Positions 24,499-33,567 of a stretch of 39,722 nucleotides of DNA are shown here, piece by piece; the stretch's first letter is position 1; each line of letters starts with the position of its first letter. The translations under genes and the position numbers were made by a program. The stretch covers positions 1 to 39,722 of the forward strand of contig NZ_LMKA01000072.1 of the NCBI RefSeq assembly GCF_001421435.1, read 5' to 3'. This stretch comes from Chryseobacterium sp. Leaf201 (GTDB taxonomy: Bacteria; Bacteroidota; Bacteroidia; Flavobacteriales; Weeksellaceae). The notes under the pieces are model-generated. The model made no database searches. It worked only from the letters and a program-made list of their open reading frames with translations, and was not told the DNA's origin.

Positions 24499-25137
24499 TT
24501 AAATTGTCCACTGATCATTGATGATGCCCACGAGGTAATAATTACCCTGATATTTTTCAAAGACCAGGCGCAGGCAGTTCCAGTCCATTCCGGTATCCGG
24601 CCCTGAGCCTTTAATGAAGTTCTCAGTGAAATCTGCACCGGGATAGATTTTCTTTAAGTTATTCAGTGAGTTTCCGCTGCCCTGAAATTCATTGAATGAA
24701 ACCTGTCCTGATGCAAAATCTTTTGAATATACCCATTTCGTAAGATAATCATTGAGGGTTGCCTGATATAGATCTCCTGATCCATCCATGGTGCCCCATG
24801 TAAAAATAGTCCTGGTGGGCTGGAATTTCAGAAAATCTGACTTTGAAAAAACCTTGTCTTCTTCGGGAACGATAAAAGCGTACATGGAAAACCTGACTCC
24901 TTTTTCAGGATGTATAAAACCGGCCAGTTTACTGTACTTTTTATCTTTCAGCAGCTGGACAATCTGTTCATTGCTGTGTTTTAAAGCGGCTTCTTTATCT
25001 TCAATATTATTTTTACTGACGTAGCCCGCCGTATCTTTTTGAGTGGAATCTGTATTGGTGTTGTTAACAAATTTGTCCGGATTTTTTTTGCATCCCGTTA
25101 TGCCCAGAATGAGCATCGAAATAAAGATTTTTTTCAT
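24499..25137 (-). CDS. Lipoprotein, function unknown
   Basis: A 212-residue lipoprotein with signal MKKIFISMLILGITGC and the acylated cysteine at 16. The mature part begins with Asn/Thr/Asp-rich spacer residues, then a soluble domain with GFIHPEKGVRFSMYAFI, where residues 75-95 look like a small alpha/beta fold, and a C-terminal LRLVFEKYQGNYYLVGIINDQWTI strand set. It resembles flavobacterial hypothetical proteins with a nuclear-transport-factor-2-like fold, but no family is assigned with confidence. It has no operon partners. Confidence 0.7.
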   Translation of the reverse strand: MKKIFISMLILGITGCKKNPDKFVNNTNTDSTQKDTAGYVSKNNIEDKEAALKHSNEQIVQLLKDKKYSKLAGFIHPEKGVRFSMYAFIVPEEDKVFSKSDFLKFQPTRTIFTWGTMDGSGDLYQATLNDYLTKWVYSKDFASGQVSFNEFQGSGNSLNNLKKIYPGADFTENFIKGSGPDTGMDWNCLRLVFEKYQGNYYLVGIINDQWTI

Positions 25138-25263
25138 ATTTAATGTTAATGGCCTAAATTAACCAAAACCGATGCCAGTTTCATACCACAATATTTTCTA
25201 TGGTTTAAATGATCGAACAGCGAATATCGAATAAAACTTCTAACCCTTTATTTAGCATTAATC

Positions 25264-25291
25264 TTGCTTACAGTCTTTTTGACTAAATTTG
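25264..25291 (+). promoter_or_regulatory. Promoter of ypdA, placed against the start codon
   Basis: TTG at 25264-25266, a 17-bp spacer and TAAATTTG at 25284-25291. The start codon follows at 25296, only 4 bp after the -7 box, so the transcript would be leaderless or nearly so. Confidence 0.65.
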
Positions 25292-25295
25292 TTTT

Positions 25296-26261
25296 ATGGA
25301 AATTCTGGATATTCTTATTGTCGGAAGCGGGCCCATCGGGCTGAACTGTGCACTGGAAGCAAAGCATAACAATCTTAGCTACGTTATTATCGAAAAAGGA
25401 ACAATTGTTAATTCACTGTACCATTATCCTCTGTACATGAGATTTTTTTCCACCGCAGATAAACTGGAAATCGCCGGAATCCCTTTTATTTCAGCGGCTC
25501 CCAAACCCGGGAGACAGGAAGCCCTGGAATATTACCAGGGTATTGCAAGGCAGAAGGAGATTAACATCAACTTGTATGAAAAGGTGCTGCATATCACTAA
25601 AAAAGACGGGATTTTTGAAATTGAAACTACAAAATCAAAATACCGGGCAAAAAATGTCGTTATCTCAACAGGATTTTATGACATCCCGAACCTGATGGAC
25701 ATTCCCGGCGAGCACTTACCTAAAGTGAAACATTATTACACGGAACCTTATCCTTACGCCAGACAGAAAGTGGTGGTTGTGGGATCCAGCAATTCTTCTG
25801 TGGATGCTGCTTTGGAAACATACCGTAAAGGAGCGGAGGTTACGATGATCATCCGCCATTCAGAAATTTCCGGAAATGTAAAATACTGGGTGAAGCCCGA
25901 TATTGAGAACCGGATTGCCGAAGGAAGCATCAAGGCTCATTTTAATGCGCAGTTATTGGAGATCAGGGAACATTCCGTTATATTTAAAAACGAAAAAGGG
26001 GAAATCATTGAAATTGAGAATGATTTTGTACTGGCCATGACCGGCTACCTTCCTGATTTTGATTTCTTAAAAAACTCCGGCATCGAGCTGCAGGGCGACT
26101 GCTTAAATCCGCTGTATGATCCGGAAACCATGGAGACCAATGTAAAAAACCTGTATCTTGCGGGCGTAGTCTGCGGCGGAAAAGACACCCATCTCTGGTT
26201 TATAGAAAACTCAAGGATCCACGCGGAAATGATTGTTCAGCATATTGTTTCTTCAAAATGA
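25296..26261 (+). CDS. ypdA: YpdA-family bacillithiol disulfide reductase
   Basis: A 321-residue FAD/NAD(P)-binding oxidoreductase of the thioredoxin-reductase-like group. The FAD Rossmann motif VGSGPIG spans 9-15, the NADPH motif VVGSSNSSVDAA lies near 170, and NLYLAGVVCGGKDTHLWFIENSR closes the FAD site. It lacks the CxxC of thioredoxin reductase, as YpdA does. YpdA (Bdr) reduces oxidised bacillithiol with NADPH. Some flavobacteria make bacillithiol, so this assignment fits. It has its own strong promoter. The S41 peptidase gene begins 87 bp downstream and may be read through. Confidence 0.9.
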   Translation: MEILDILIVGSGPIGLNCALEAKHNNLSYVIIEKGTIVNSLYHYPLYMRFFSTADKLEIAGIPFISAAPKPGRQEALEYYQGIARQKEININLYEKVLHITKKDGIFEIETTKSKYRAKNVVISTGFYDIPNLMDIPGEHLPKVKHYYTEPYPYARQKVVVVGSSNSSVDAALETYRKGAEVTMIIRHSEISGNVKYWVKPDIENRIAEGSIKAHFNAQLLEIREHSVIFKNEKGEIIEIENDFVLAMTGYLPDFDFLKNSGIELQGDCLNPLYDPETMETNVKNLYLAGVVCGGKDTHLWFIENSRIHAEMIVQHIVSSK

Positions 26262-26348
26262 CATTGCATCATCTTTTTAATCAGGATCATCTGGAAGCCT
26301 TAACGGGTTCACTCAATAAAAGCTATCTTTACCATATAAATCTTCCCT

Positions 26349-27347
26349 ATGAATACGTTTTTAACTGCACTTACTTTCACTGCCGTACTTCTTTCATCTC
26401 AGGCTTCGGCACAGAAAGACAGCATTCAGCGGTATGTTACTGATGCGCTGAGTATTATGCAGAGTAAATCAGTGAATAAATCCAAAGTAAACTGGGAGGA
26501 GCTATCCCGCGTCACACTGAACAATGCATCGGAAGCAAAAACTATCAAAGAGACCTATCCTGTTTTAGAAAAGGCACTGAACTCACTGGATGATGCGCAT
26601 TCTAAATTCTACCCTAAAGAAGCCGTAAGAGCCTACACATTAGGCTATGAAGCAACCGGGCAGAAGTTTCCGGTGATTGAAAGCAAGCTGCTGGAAAACA
26701 GGTATGCATATATCAGCCTGCCCGACATCGGATCATTTAATAAGAATGACTGGAATTTATACATCAATACTTTTTATTCAAAAGTAAACGAGCTGCAGAA
26801 GCAGAACCCAAAAGGCTGGATTGTTGACCTGAGAAACAATTACGGCGGAATGCTTTATCCCATGTATGCTGCCGCTGCCCCATTCTTCGACCATAAAAAT
26901 ATTGTGGGAACCAAAGATGCTGAAGGAACGGTTGAATATTTCAACTACAAAGACGGGAAATTTTATGAAGGAGCTACGGCGACCCAGATTTTCCAGTTAA
27001 AAGAAAAACAGCCTAAACAGATAAAAATACCCGTTGCCGTACTGATCAATAAAATAACCGGCAGCTCGGCTGAGTTTATCACAGCGGCATTTGTCGGACA
27101 GAAAAATGTAAAGCTGATCGGTGTCAATACCCAGGGCCTGACTTCCGGAAATCAGGAATATAAATTATCAGACGGCTCTTTTCTTGTACTGACCATCGGA
27201 AATATTGTGGACCGCACAGGAAAGGAATATGCTGAAATTGGCAAAGGGATTTCACCGGATATCAGGATCGAAAAAACGGATGATAAAACAAAAACCAACG
27301 AGACTTATCTGGATAAAGCATTCAAATATATTGACAGCAGCCGGTAG
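26349..27347 (+). CDS. S41-family (C-terminal processing type) peptidase, secreted
   Basis: A 332-residue exported protein with signal MNTFLTALTFTAVLLSSQASAQ. The catalytic fold is visible as YISLPDIGSFNKNDW, GWIVDLRNNYGGMLYP (157-171) and TGSSAEFITAAF with the likely nucleophile Ser240. The expected general-base lysine of the CtpA type, about 25 residues later, is not obvious (the segment reads GVNTQGLTSGNQ). It may therefore use another residue or be an S41B-like enzyme. No PDZ domain is seen. The substrate is unknown. Lacking a recognisable own promoter, it may be transcribed with ypdA. Confidence 0.85.
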   Translation: MNTFLTALTFTAVLLSSQASAQKDSIQRYVTDALSIMQSKSVNKSKVNWEELSRVTLNNASEAKTIKETYPVLEKALNSLDDAHSKFYPKEAVRAYTLGYEATGQKFPVIESKLLENRYAYISLPDIGSFNKNDWNLYINTFYSKVNELQKQNPKGWIVDLRNNYGGMLYPMYAAAAPFFDHKNIVGTKDAEGTVEYFNYKDGKFYEGATATQIFQLKEKQPKQIKIPVAVLINKITGSSAEFITAAFVGQKNVKLIGVNTQGLTSGNQEYKLSDGSFLVLTIGNIVDRTGKEYAEIGKGISPDIRIEKTDDKTKTNETYLDKAFKYIDSSR

Positions 27348-27524
27348 ATGAATCTATAATCCTGTCTGGCTTTGTTTTAAAAAATAATTTCCCGCAGATT
27401 ATGGTAATTTATGTTTAAGCTTTTACCTTACTGTAAAGGGAAGATTCATATAAGATTTAATCTCATATCAAATACTCAGGAGTTTCAAATAAGCTTAATG
27501 TTTTCAATATTAAATATAAGGTTT

Positions 27525-29555
27525 CTAGAAATCAGCCTTTACGCCAAGAACAAAATTCCTTTTTGCCGCAGGATTGTAATACCGGTTCCCGAAAGCATTG
27601 ATATCAAACCCTAAAACATAGTTTTCATTATACAGGTTCTGAATCTGTAATGATACCGTCAGTTTTGTTTTTTCAAGCGCTACCGGATACCTGAACTGGA
27701 TATTCCCGACCAGGCTGGATTCCGACCAGACAGAATTTGCATCGTTCAGAGGAATCCTTGAAGTATAGAAGTGTGAATAATCCACCATCAGCTTCCTGAA
27801 AAAAGTAAAATTCAATAAGCTGTTGACAGTGGTTTCAGGAACTCCTGTCAGGTCGTTACCAGAAAAATCATTGGTGTTCTGCCGGTAGTTTTCAAAAGTG
27901 AAATCATAAAAGCTTCCTGAGAAACGGAATTTGAAATTACTGAAAATATTGTTTTTCAGATCAAAATTTTTAGATTCCAGAAGGACTTCCACCCCTTTCT
28001 GGACCGTCTCTCCGGCATTAACGAAATACTCCTGCCCTGCTTCATTCTGCCTTCTCACAATCGCGTCCTTCATCCTGAAATCAAAATAACTTCCTTCCAC
28101 AAAAATTGAATTCCCGAACTGCTTTCTGATCCCGGCTTCTTTGTTCCAGCCATATTCAGGCTTAAGGCCGGCGCTAAACTCCTGATCAGAAGACCGGATT
28201 TCCTCATTGGTCGGGGCCGAATTTCCTTTTCCGATCTTGGCTCTTACAGAAAACCCTTTATCGAACAGATAGGTAACGCCAATATTCGGGAGCCACTGGT
28301 TTTTAAAACGGACATCCCCATTTTCCATTCTCGCGTACATCCTTTCCCATTCGTAAGAATTGGAATTTAAGCTTAAAGAAATATCGGTAAAAAGCTTTTC
28401 ATTAATATTGAGTTTCTGCGAAAGGAAATAAAACCCGGAAATATTTTTAAGCTGATCAAAATTCTGCGGATTCCCTTCCGTTCCCCTGTTGTTGTCATAG
28501 TTTCTGATCAGGATATCATTGATCCCGCCTTCAAAACCGACCCGGTAGGCCAATGAAACCCGGTCCCACTTTTTTTCATAATTAAAATGGGTCCTGAGTG
28601 CGACATTTTTCTCAAAGCGGTTTTCAAAATTGGTAATGAAAGGATTTTCAAAATCCACATAAGAACCCTGAACCAGAATAAAATGGGAAAAATTAGGGTT
28701 GAAATTAAATTCATGGGAAAGCCCTGCAAGAATCATTTTGTTTCTTATCCCGGCGTCCTGTTCTTTTGCTCCCGGAACGGTTTTGGTTCCCGGCCTGGCC
28801 TGCTGGCTGTCGGCCTGCATCTGCTCAAGAGTCAGTCCGCCCGGTGTCTGGTAATCCAGGTCAGTATATAAAAGCATCGCCTTCAACAATCCTTTTGCTG
28901 AATACTGGAAATTGTCTTTTAGAAATATCTGCTTCCGGTTGACTCTTGCCTGCTCGCGGTAAGAATCCGTCTGGTAATAATTCTGGAACACCTCAACAAA
29001 ATGTTTCCCCAGCTGCTTAGAAAGCCCGAAACTCTGGTTGAATGTCCCGTAGCTCCCAATGGATGCTGCTGCTGAAATATGCTCTGCATTCCGGGTCTGA
29101 AGAAGGATGGTCCCGCCCGTTACCGCTCCGTAATCGCCACTTTCCGGACCTTTATAAATTTCCATCCTGTTGATCAGTTCCGGAGAAATAACATTGAAAT
29201 AGGTATTGCCTGAAGCATCGGACAAAATAAAATCATCCAGGTATACTTTCACATTCCGGACTCCGAAAGGTGACCTCAAAGTGCTCCCGCGCAGTGAAAT
29301 CCTGTAGCTTCCGGGTGAACGTTCTTCCATTCTTGCGCCGGGAACCTGGTTAAAAGATTCCAGCATCCTTTCGGGGATATTCTGGGATAAAAGATTTTCA
29401 GAAATAACCGAAGCTGATTTTGTAGAGGCCATAAAAGGAACCGGCTTCTTATAGGCATCGATCCTGACTTCTGAAATCAATGCAACAGAATCTCTCTGCT
29501 GAGAAAATATAAGTGAACCGGAAAAAGCAGAAAGTAAAAAATATAGCTTTGTCAT
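27525..29555 (-). CDS. TonB-dependent outer-membrane receptor
   Basis: A 676-residue receptor with signal MTKLYFLLSAFSGSLIFSQ, a possible TonB box in ALISEVRIDAYKK, a plug domain (about 45-150) containing PGARMEERSPGSYRISLRGS and the IYKGPESGDYGAVTGGTI motif, and a 22-strand barrel ending in an aromatic C-terminal Phe. There is no carboxypeptidase-like N-terminal extension and no SusD partner, so it is of the classic FecA/siderophore type rather than SusC. The ligand is unknown. It is followed by no other gene on the strand, and the MFS gene upstream has the same direction. Confidence 0.92.
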   Translation of the reverse strand: MTKLYFLLSAFSGSLIFSQQRDSVALISEVRIDAYKKPVPFMASTKSASVISENLLSQNIPERMLESFNQVPGARMEERSPGSYRISLRGSTLRSPFGVRNVKVYLDDFILSDASGNTYFNVISPELINRMEIYKGPESGDYGAVTGGTILLQTRNAEHISAAASIGSYGTFNQSFGLSKQLGKHFVEVFQNYYQTDSYREQARVNRKQIFLKDNFQYSAKGLLKAMLLYTDLDYQTPGGLTLEQMQADSQQARPGTKTVPGAKEQDAGIRNKMILAGLSHEFNFNPNFSHFILVQGSYVDFENPFITNFENRFEKNVALRTHFNYEKKWDRVSLAYRVGFEGGINDILIRNYDNNRGTEGNPQNFDQLKNISGFYFLSQKLNINEKLFTDISLSLNSNSYEWERMYARMENGDVRFKNQWLPNIGVTYLFDKGFSVRAKIGKGNSAPTNEEIRSSDQEFSAGLKPEYGWNKEAGIRKQFGNSIFVEGSYFDFRMKDAIVRRQNEAGQEYFVNAGETVQKGVEVLLESKNFDLKNNIFSNFKFRFSGSFYDFTFENYRQNTNDFSGNDLTGVPETTVNSLLNFTFFRKLMVDYSHFYTSRIPLNDANSVWSESSLVGNIQFRYPVALEKTKLTVSLQIQNLYNENYVLGFDINAFGNRYYNPAAKRNFVLGVKADF

Positions 29556-29683
29556 CGCTAAAGCTTAGCAAAAACCGTACTTTTCTTTATTGGTTTGCCT
29601 GTTATTTATCAACACTTTTCAATTTAAAATTACGTATCACATATAAACATGTTGAACGGAACCATGAACTTCTTTACGGAAAC

Positions 29684-30922
29684 TTAATGCATTATTTCCG
29701 TACTGTTTTCTTTTTCCCTTATCATCCACGGGACAATAAAGTAAAACGCAGCGGCAATACCGACTGCCAGAATTCCGGTTCCGATCCACAGCACGGTAAA
29801 ACCGAATTTTTCGGCGATTAAAGTTCCTACATACGGAGTAACGATAAAAGCAATGGAGAATGATATCCCGTTAAGCCCCATATAGGCTCCTTTATTGTTT
29901 TTCCCAGCCCGTAAAGCGGTAATGGTAGACATAAATGGCAGTGCCCAGATTTCACCTACACACAGGAAACTCATGGAAATGATCAGGGTTAGAATATGGT
30001 AGTCAAATCCCAGCATTGCATAAGAAAGCCCGCAGATCAGCGTTCCCAAAAACAGGGTTGTGGCTAAACTCAGATATTTTTCTGCGACCTGAACCAGCCC
30101 CATTTCAAGCAGAACCACTAAAAATCCGCTGTATCCCAAAATATAACCGATATTCTGCTGGCTCAGATGCGCGGTATCTTTATAAAATATAGTTAACGTG
30201 CTGAACAGCTGGAAAAAACAGATAGAAAACAGCATACAGAAGAAGCAGTAAATGAGGAATTTATGATCCCGGTACGGCGAATTTTCTTTTTTGATTTCGA
30301 TAACTTCTTTTATTTTCTTCGCTTTTATTTTTGCCAGCGTATTGCGTTTCCTGAAAAAGATAATGTACACGGTCCCGGCCAGTAACGCAGCTACGGCATT
30401 GCTTAAAAATAGGAATTCATAAGAAATGGCCGACAAGATCCCGCCCAAAGCAGGCCCGATAGAAAAGCCGAGGTTCACGGCCATCCGATTCAGTGAAAAA
30501 GCTCTGGTAATATTTTCGGGCTTTGCATATTTTGTTATGGCTACCGAATTGGCAGGCCGGAATGCATCGCTGACGATACTCTGAAGCAGGATAATAGCCG
30601 CAACACCGGCTTCAGTTTTAAAGACAGGAATTAAACAGAACAGAGGTGCGCTCAGTAATAAGCTGAAATACTGAACTTTGTACTCCCCGATCTTATCCGT
30701 AATAAACCCGCCCAGCCAGGAACCGATTACTGAACCGATTCCGAAAAAGCTAAGCACAATGCCTGTATTTTCTATGCTGAAATGCAGGTGATTGGTCATA
30801 TAAACGCCCAAAAACGGCAGAACCATGGAGCCTGACCGGTTGATGAGCATTACAAGTGCCAACATCCAGCTTTCCTGTGAAAGCCCTTTGAAGGAGTTGG
30901 TATATATCTGTATCAGTTTCAC
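29684..30922 (-). CDS. MFS transporter, 12 helices
   Basis: A 412-residue major facilitator with 12 predicted membrane helices and the loop 2-3 motif GGFITDKIGEYKVQ. A long basic central loop (RKRNTLAKIKAKKIKEVIEIKKEN) separates the two halves. It probably exports or imports a small molecule; the substrate is unknown. The start is a GTG, because an in-frame stop lies two codons upstream and the next ATG would remove part of helix 1. It is transcribed toward the TonB receptor gene with 128 bp between them, so the two may be co-transcribed for a shared ligand. Confidence 0.9.
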   Translation of the reverse strand: MKLIQIYTNSFKGLSQESWMLALVMLINRSGSMVLPFLGVYMTNHLHFSIENTGIVLSFFGIGSVIGSWLGGFITDKIGEYKVQYFSLLLSAPLFCLIPVFKTEAGVAAIILLQSIVSDAFRPANSVAITKYAKPENITRAFSLNRMAVNLGFSIGPALGGILSAISYEFLFLSNAVAALLAGTVYIIFFRKRNTLAKIKAKKIKEVIEIKKENSPYRDHKFLIYCFFCMLFSICFFQLFSTLTIFYKDTAHLSQQNIGYILGYSGFLVVLLEMGLVQVAEKYLSLATTLFLGTLICGLSYAMLGFDYHILTLIISMSFLCVGEIWALPFMSTITALRAGKNNKGAYMGLNGISFSIAFIVTPYVGTLIAEKFGFTVLWIGTGILAVGIAAAFYFIVPWMIREKENSTEIMH

Positions 30923-31026
30923 AACTTATTGATTTTTAGTTAATATTTTAATCTGATGATTTTTAATAATCATTTCTTTAATTTCATAAAAGCGTTTTAC
31001 ATACCGCTTATGCCTCACGGTGACAC

Positions 31027-31057
31027 AAAAAAACAGGGCTTAAAAATTAAGCCCTGT
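31027..31057 (-). terminator. Intrinsic terminator of glnS
   Basis: Stem CAGGGCTTAA / TTAAGCCCTG (31034-31043 and 31047-31056) with an AAA loop. On the minus strand the stem is followed by a T-run (A-run at 31027-31033). Confidence 0.9.
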
Positions 31058-31082
31058 TCATTTATATGGATATAAATAATTT

Positions 31083-32756
31083 TTACTCCGGCTTATAAGA
31101 GTCTTTTAATGTTACCGTTCTGTTGAATACCAATCTGACATCCGTGGAATCCTGATCTTTAGTAAAATACCCAATTCTCTGGAACTGAAGAGGCTCCCCT
31201 ACAGCTACGTCTTTCAGTCCCGGCTCAGCAAATCCCTGAATGGTTGATACGGATTCCGGATTGATAAAATCCAGGAAATCCACGTCTTTCTCAGCATCAG
31301 GCTGCTCCACCGTGAATAACCTGTCATAATTTCTGACATCCACAGGAATTGCGTGTTTAGCAGAAACCCAGTGAATTGTTCCTTTCACTTTTCTCAGGCT
31401 TTCTTCCGTACCGCTTCCCGACTTACTTTTCTCATCATAAGTCGCATAAATGGTGGTAATTTCACCGTTCTCATCTTTTTCCACTCTTTCACCTTTGATG
31501 ATATAAGCAGATTTCAGACGGACTTCACCGCCTAATTTCAGTCTGAAGAATTTACCATTGGCCTCTTCTTTAAAGTCTTCGCGCTCAATATACAGTTCTC
31601 TTGAAAAAGGGATTTCCCTGGTCCCTGCATTTTCCTGCTCAGGATTATTTTCGGTTTCCAGCCATTCTTCCTGGCCTTCAGGGTAATTTTCAATGACTAG
31701 TTTAATAGGGTCAACTACTGACATCACACGTTTTGCCACTTTATTTAAATCTTCACGGACACAGAATTCCAGCAGCTGGATCTCAATAAGGTTTTCCCTT
31801 TTTGCCACTCCGACTCTTTCAATAAAGTTCCTGATCGCGGTTGCCGTGTATCCTTTCCTTCTCATTCCGGAAATGGTAGGCATCCTCGGGTCATCCCAGC
31901 CGTCCACAACATTTTCGGCAATCAGCCTCTGCAGCTTTCTTTTAGAGGTAATCATATAGGAAACGTTCATCCTTGCAAATTCTCTCTGCTTGGGTGCTAC
32001 TTTGGGTTCTTCATATACCTGCTCCAGATACCAGTTGTACAACGGCCTGTGATTCTCAAATTCCAGGGAGCATAAAGAGTGCGAAACCTGCTCAAGATAA
32101 TCAGATTCGCCATGTGCCCAGTCATACATCGGATAAATTTTCCAGTCGGTGCCCGTTCTGTGGTGAGGCCTTTTCAGAATCCTGTACATTACAGGGTCAC
32201 GCATATTCATATTGGGAGAGGCCATATCGATTTTTGCACGAAGCGACATGGTGCCTTCCTCAAATTCACCGTTCTTCATCCTTTCGAATAAGTCTAAGGA
32301 CTCTTCAACAGGACGGTTTCTGTAAGGAGATTCCACTCCCGGTTCTACAGGGGTTTTTCTCTGTTCCGTAATGGCTTCAGAAGGCTGCTCATCTACATAA
32401 GCTTTTCCTTCTTTGATCAGCTGAACGGCCCAATCATAAAGCTGCTGGAAGTAATCTGAAGTATACAATATCTTATCCCATTTGAAACCCAGCCATTCAA
32501 CGTCTTTGATGATAGAATCTACGAATTCCTGCTCTTCTTTTTCAGGATTCGTATCGTCGAAACGAAGGTTGACGGGAGCATTGTATTTTTCACCCAGACC
32601 GAAGTTGATGCAGATTGCCTTGGTATGGCCTACATGCAGATAACCGTTGGGCTCAGGCGGAAAACGGAAACGGATCTGGTCCTTATTTAACCCGTTTGCC
32701 AAATCATCTTCGATAATTTGCTCAATAAAATTGAGTGATTTTTTTTCTTCTTCCAT
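31083..32756 (-). CDS. glnS: Glutaminyl-tRNA synthetase
   Basis: A 557-residue class I synthetase that charges tRNA-Gln. The HIGH motif appears as HVGH (41-44), the second signature as MITSKRKL (268-275), and LRFDDTNPEKE is typical of the GlnRS/GluRS catalytic core. The C-terminal beta-barrel anticodon-binding region is present, and the length matches E. coli GlnS. The ATG at 32756 is chosen over one 8 codons upstream (32780), because it gives the expected N terminus MEEEKKSLNF and leaves a leader of about 33 nt behind the -7 box at 32795-32802. Confidence 0.95.
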   Translation of the reverse strand: MEEEKKSLNFIEQIIEDDLANGLNKDQIRFRFPPEPNGYLHVGHTKAICINFGLGEKYNAPVNLRFDDTNPEKEEQEFVDSIIKDVEWLGFKWDKILYTSDYFQQLYDWAVQLIKEGKAYVDEQPSEAITEQRKTPVEPGVESPYRNRPVEESLDLFERMKNGEFEEGTMSLRAKIDMASPNMNMRDPVMYRILKRPHHRTGTDWKIYPMYDWAHGESDYLEQVSHSLCSLEFENHRPLYNWYLEQVYEEPKVAPKQREFARMNVSYMITSKRKLQRLIAENVVDGWDDPRMPTISGMRRKGYTATAIRNFIERVGVAKRENLIEIQLLEFCVREDLNKVAKRVMSVVDPIKLVIENYPEGQEEWLETENNPEQENAGTREIPFSRELYIEREDFKEEANGKFFRLKLGGEVRLKSAYIIKGERVEKDENGEITTIYATYDEKSKSGSGTEESLRKVKGTIHWVSAKHAIPVDVRNYDRLFTVEQPDAEKDVDFLDFINPESVSTIQGFAEPGLKDVAVGEPLQFQRIGYFTKDQDSTDVRLVFNRTVTLKDSYKPE

Positions 32757-32794
32757 TAATTTCGCTTTAGAATGCCGCATGACACGGCAATTTG

Positions 32795-32802
32795 CAAATT
32801 TA
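32795..32802 (-). promoter_or_regulatory. Candidate -7 box of glnS
   Basis: TAAATTTG on the minus strand, 39 bp before the chosen glnS start. No TTG was found at the -33 distance; a single -7 hit is weak evidence. Confidence 0.35.
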
Positions 32803-32847
32803 GGAAAATTTAAAGTTTTACGGAAATTATAAATTATTTCTCCGATT

Positions 32848-32878
32848 GCTGCTTATTCAGTATTTTTACATATCTTAG
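32848..32878 (+). promoter_or_regulatory. Near-consensus promoter before the 37-residue ORF
   Basis: TTG ending at 32848, a 22-bp spacer, then TATCTTAG (32871-32878), one mismatch from TAnnTTTG. The predicted start is near 32884, about 26 nt before the ATG at 32910. Confidence 0.35.
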
Positions 32879-32909
32879 GGAAATAACTAAAAATCATCAC
32901 TCTAATACC

Positions 32910-33023
32910 ATGATTATGGCTTACATCCTTAGCAACCAGAGAATTAAATCTCATAAAGATCATCAGGATCTTATTTTCTCCGTTATAAAAGCTCCGTTTT
33001 TCATTTCAGACTGTAAAATATAG
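32910..33023 (+). CDS. Hypothetical 37-residue peptide
   Basis: The ORF starts MIMAYILSNQRIKSHKD and ends FFISDCKI. It is mixed in composition, with one cysteine and no leader or membrane helix. Only the promoter-like element upstream supports it. It could be chance; I do not recognise it. Confidence 0.25.
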   Translation: MIMAYILSNQRIKSHKDHQDLIFSVIKAPFFISDCKI

Positions 33024-33108
33024 TTTGATCTCTTATAGAAAAGAACCGTCATTAATTATACTCATTCTATCAGTATTTGGAAAATATTGTGAACTGATAA
33101 TAAAATTT

Positions 33109-33207
33109 ATGTCAGAAGAAAATGAAATGGGAAATATTATACAAGCAGTTCTTAAACAGTCATTTAAATTTTATAGCAAGAAATATCACAGAGCAAAAAT
33201 AACATAA
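33109..33207 (+). CDS. Hypothetical 32-residue basic peptide
   Basis: The ORF starts MSEENEMGNIIQAVLKQSF and has a Lys/Arg/Tyr-rich end (YSKKYHRAKIT). An in-frame TTG at 33025 would extend it to 60 residues. There is no clear promoter and no family match; it may be a remnant. Confidence 0.2.
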   Translation: MSEENEMGNIIQAVLKQSFKFYSKKYHRAKIT

Positions 33208-33268
33208 TACCCTATTGTGGCACAGAGATTGTAAAGGCATTAATCAAAGAAACACTAAATTTTACATC

Positions 33269-33346
33269 ATGAAAAAGGTTAAAAGCAGGTTTTCTTCTTT
33301 GTTGGAATACATTAAGAAAGCGATTTTCGTAAAAGACGTTATTTAA
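33269..33346 (+). CDS. Hypothetical 25-residue cationic amphipathic peptide
   Basis: The ORF starts MKKVKSRFSSLLEYIKKAIF. Seven Lys/Arg against two acidic residues, with Leu/Ile/Phe spaced to form one helix face, resembles a membrane-active peptide. A TAAATTTT element lies 5 nt upstream of the ATG (one mismatch from the -7 box), with TTG 24 bp further up, just outside the usual spacing. Translation is not shown. Confidence 0.35.
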   Translation: MKKVKSRFSSLLEYIKKAIFVKDVI

Positions 33347-33567
33347 AACGCAGTACTCATCCAATCATAAGCACACATTATATTATCCGACATACTACTA
33401 CTTTCATAGTACTTTAGCTGAATAATACAGGGTTTACTGATAAGCTCCTGTTTTCCTGTGACCTATGATTTCATAATCTAAATAATTTAAGTTATGTTAA
33501 TTAAGTTAAAACTATTGTATATCACAAAAAAGTGATTCATATTTACATAACCAAACCAAAAGTCATT

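Larger units (their letters stand above)
32781..33567. other. AT-rich island of tiny ORFs between glnS and the GG-leader peptide
   Basis: About 790 bp holding no normal-size gene. The plus strand has several short ORFs (37, 32 and 25 residues, listed separately), each starting with ATG. Weak hairpins are present, e.g. ACAGG (33427-33431) with CCTGT (33447-33451) followed by T residues, and ATCAC-N6-GTGAT at 33521-33536. No tRNA, repeat array or known RNA was recognised. Base composition is clearly more AT-rich than the flanking genes. Confidence 0.5.

Noticed and set aside
26258..26443. 61-residue ORF overlapping the ypdA stop in ATGA fashion
   Set aside because: The overlap looks like a coupled gene, but it runs 95 bp into the S41 peptidase signal peptide and has no recognisable domain.
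31973..32371. 132-residue Cys/Ser-rich ORF on the plus strand
   Set aside because: It is antisense to the conserved catalytic core of glnS.
33521..33536. ATCAC-N6-GTGAT dyad upstream of the GG-leader peptide as a Crp/Fnr site
   Set aside because: The half-site order is the reverse of the usual GTGA...TCAC arrangement and only 5 bp pair; not enough for a call.
32781..33567. CRISPR array or riboswitch in the peptide island
   Set aside because: No direct repeats with regular spacing and no recognised aptamer consensus were seen.
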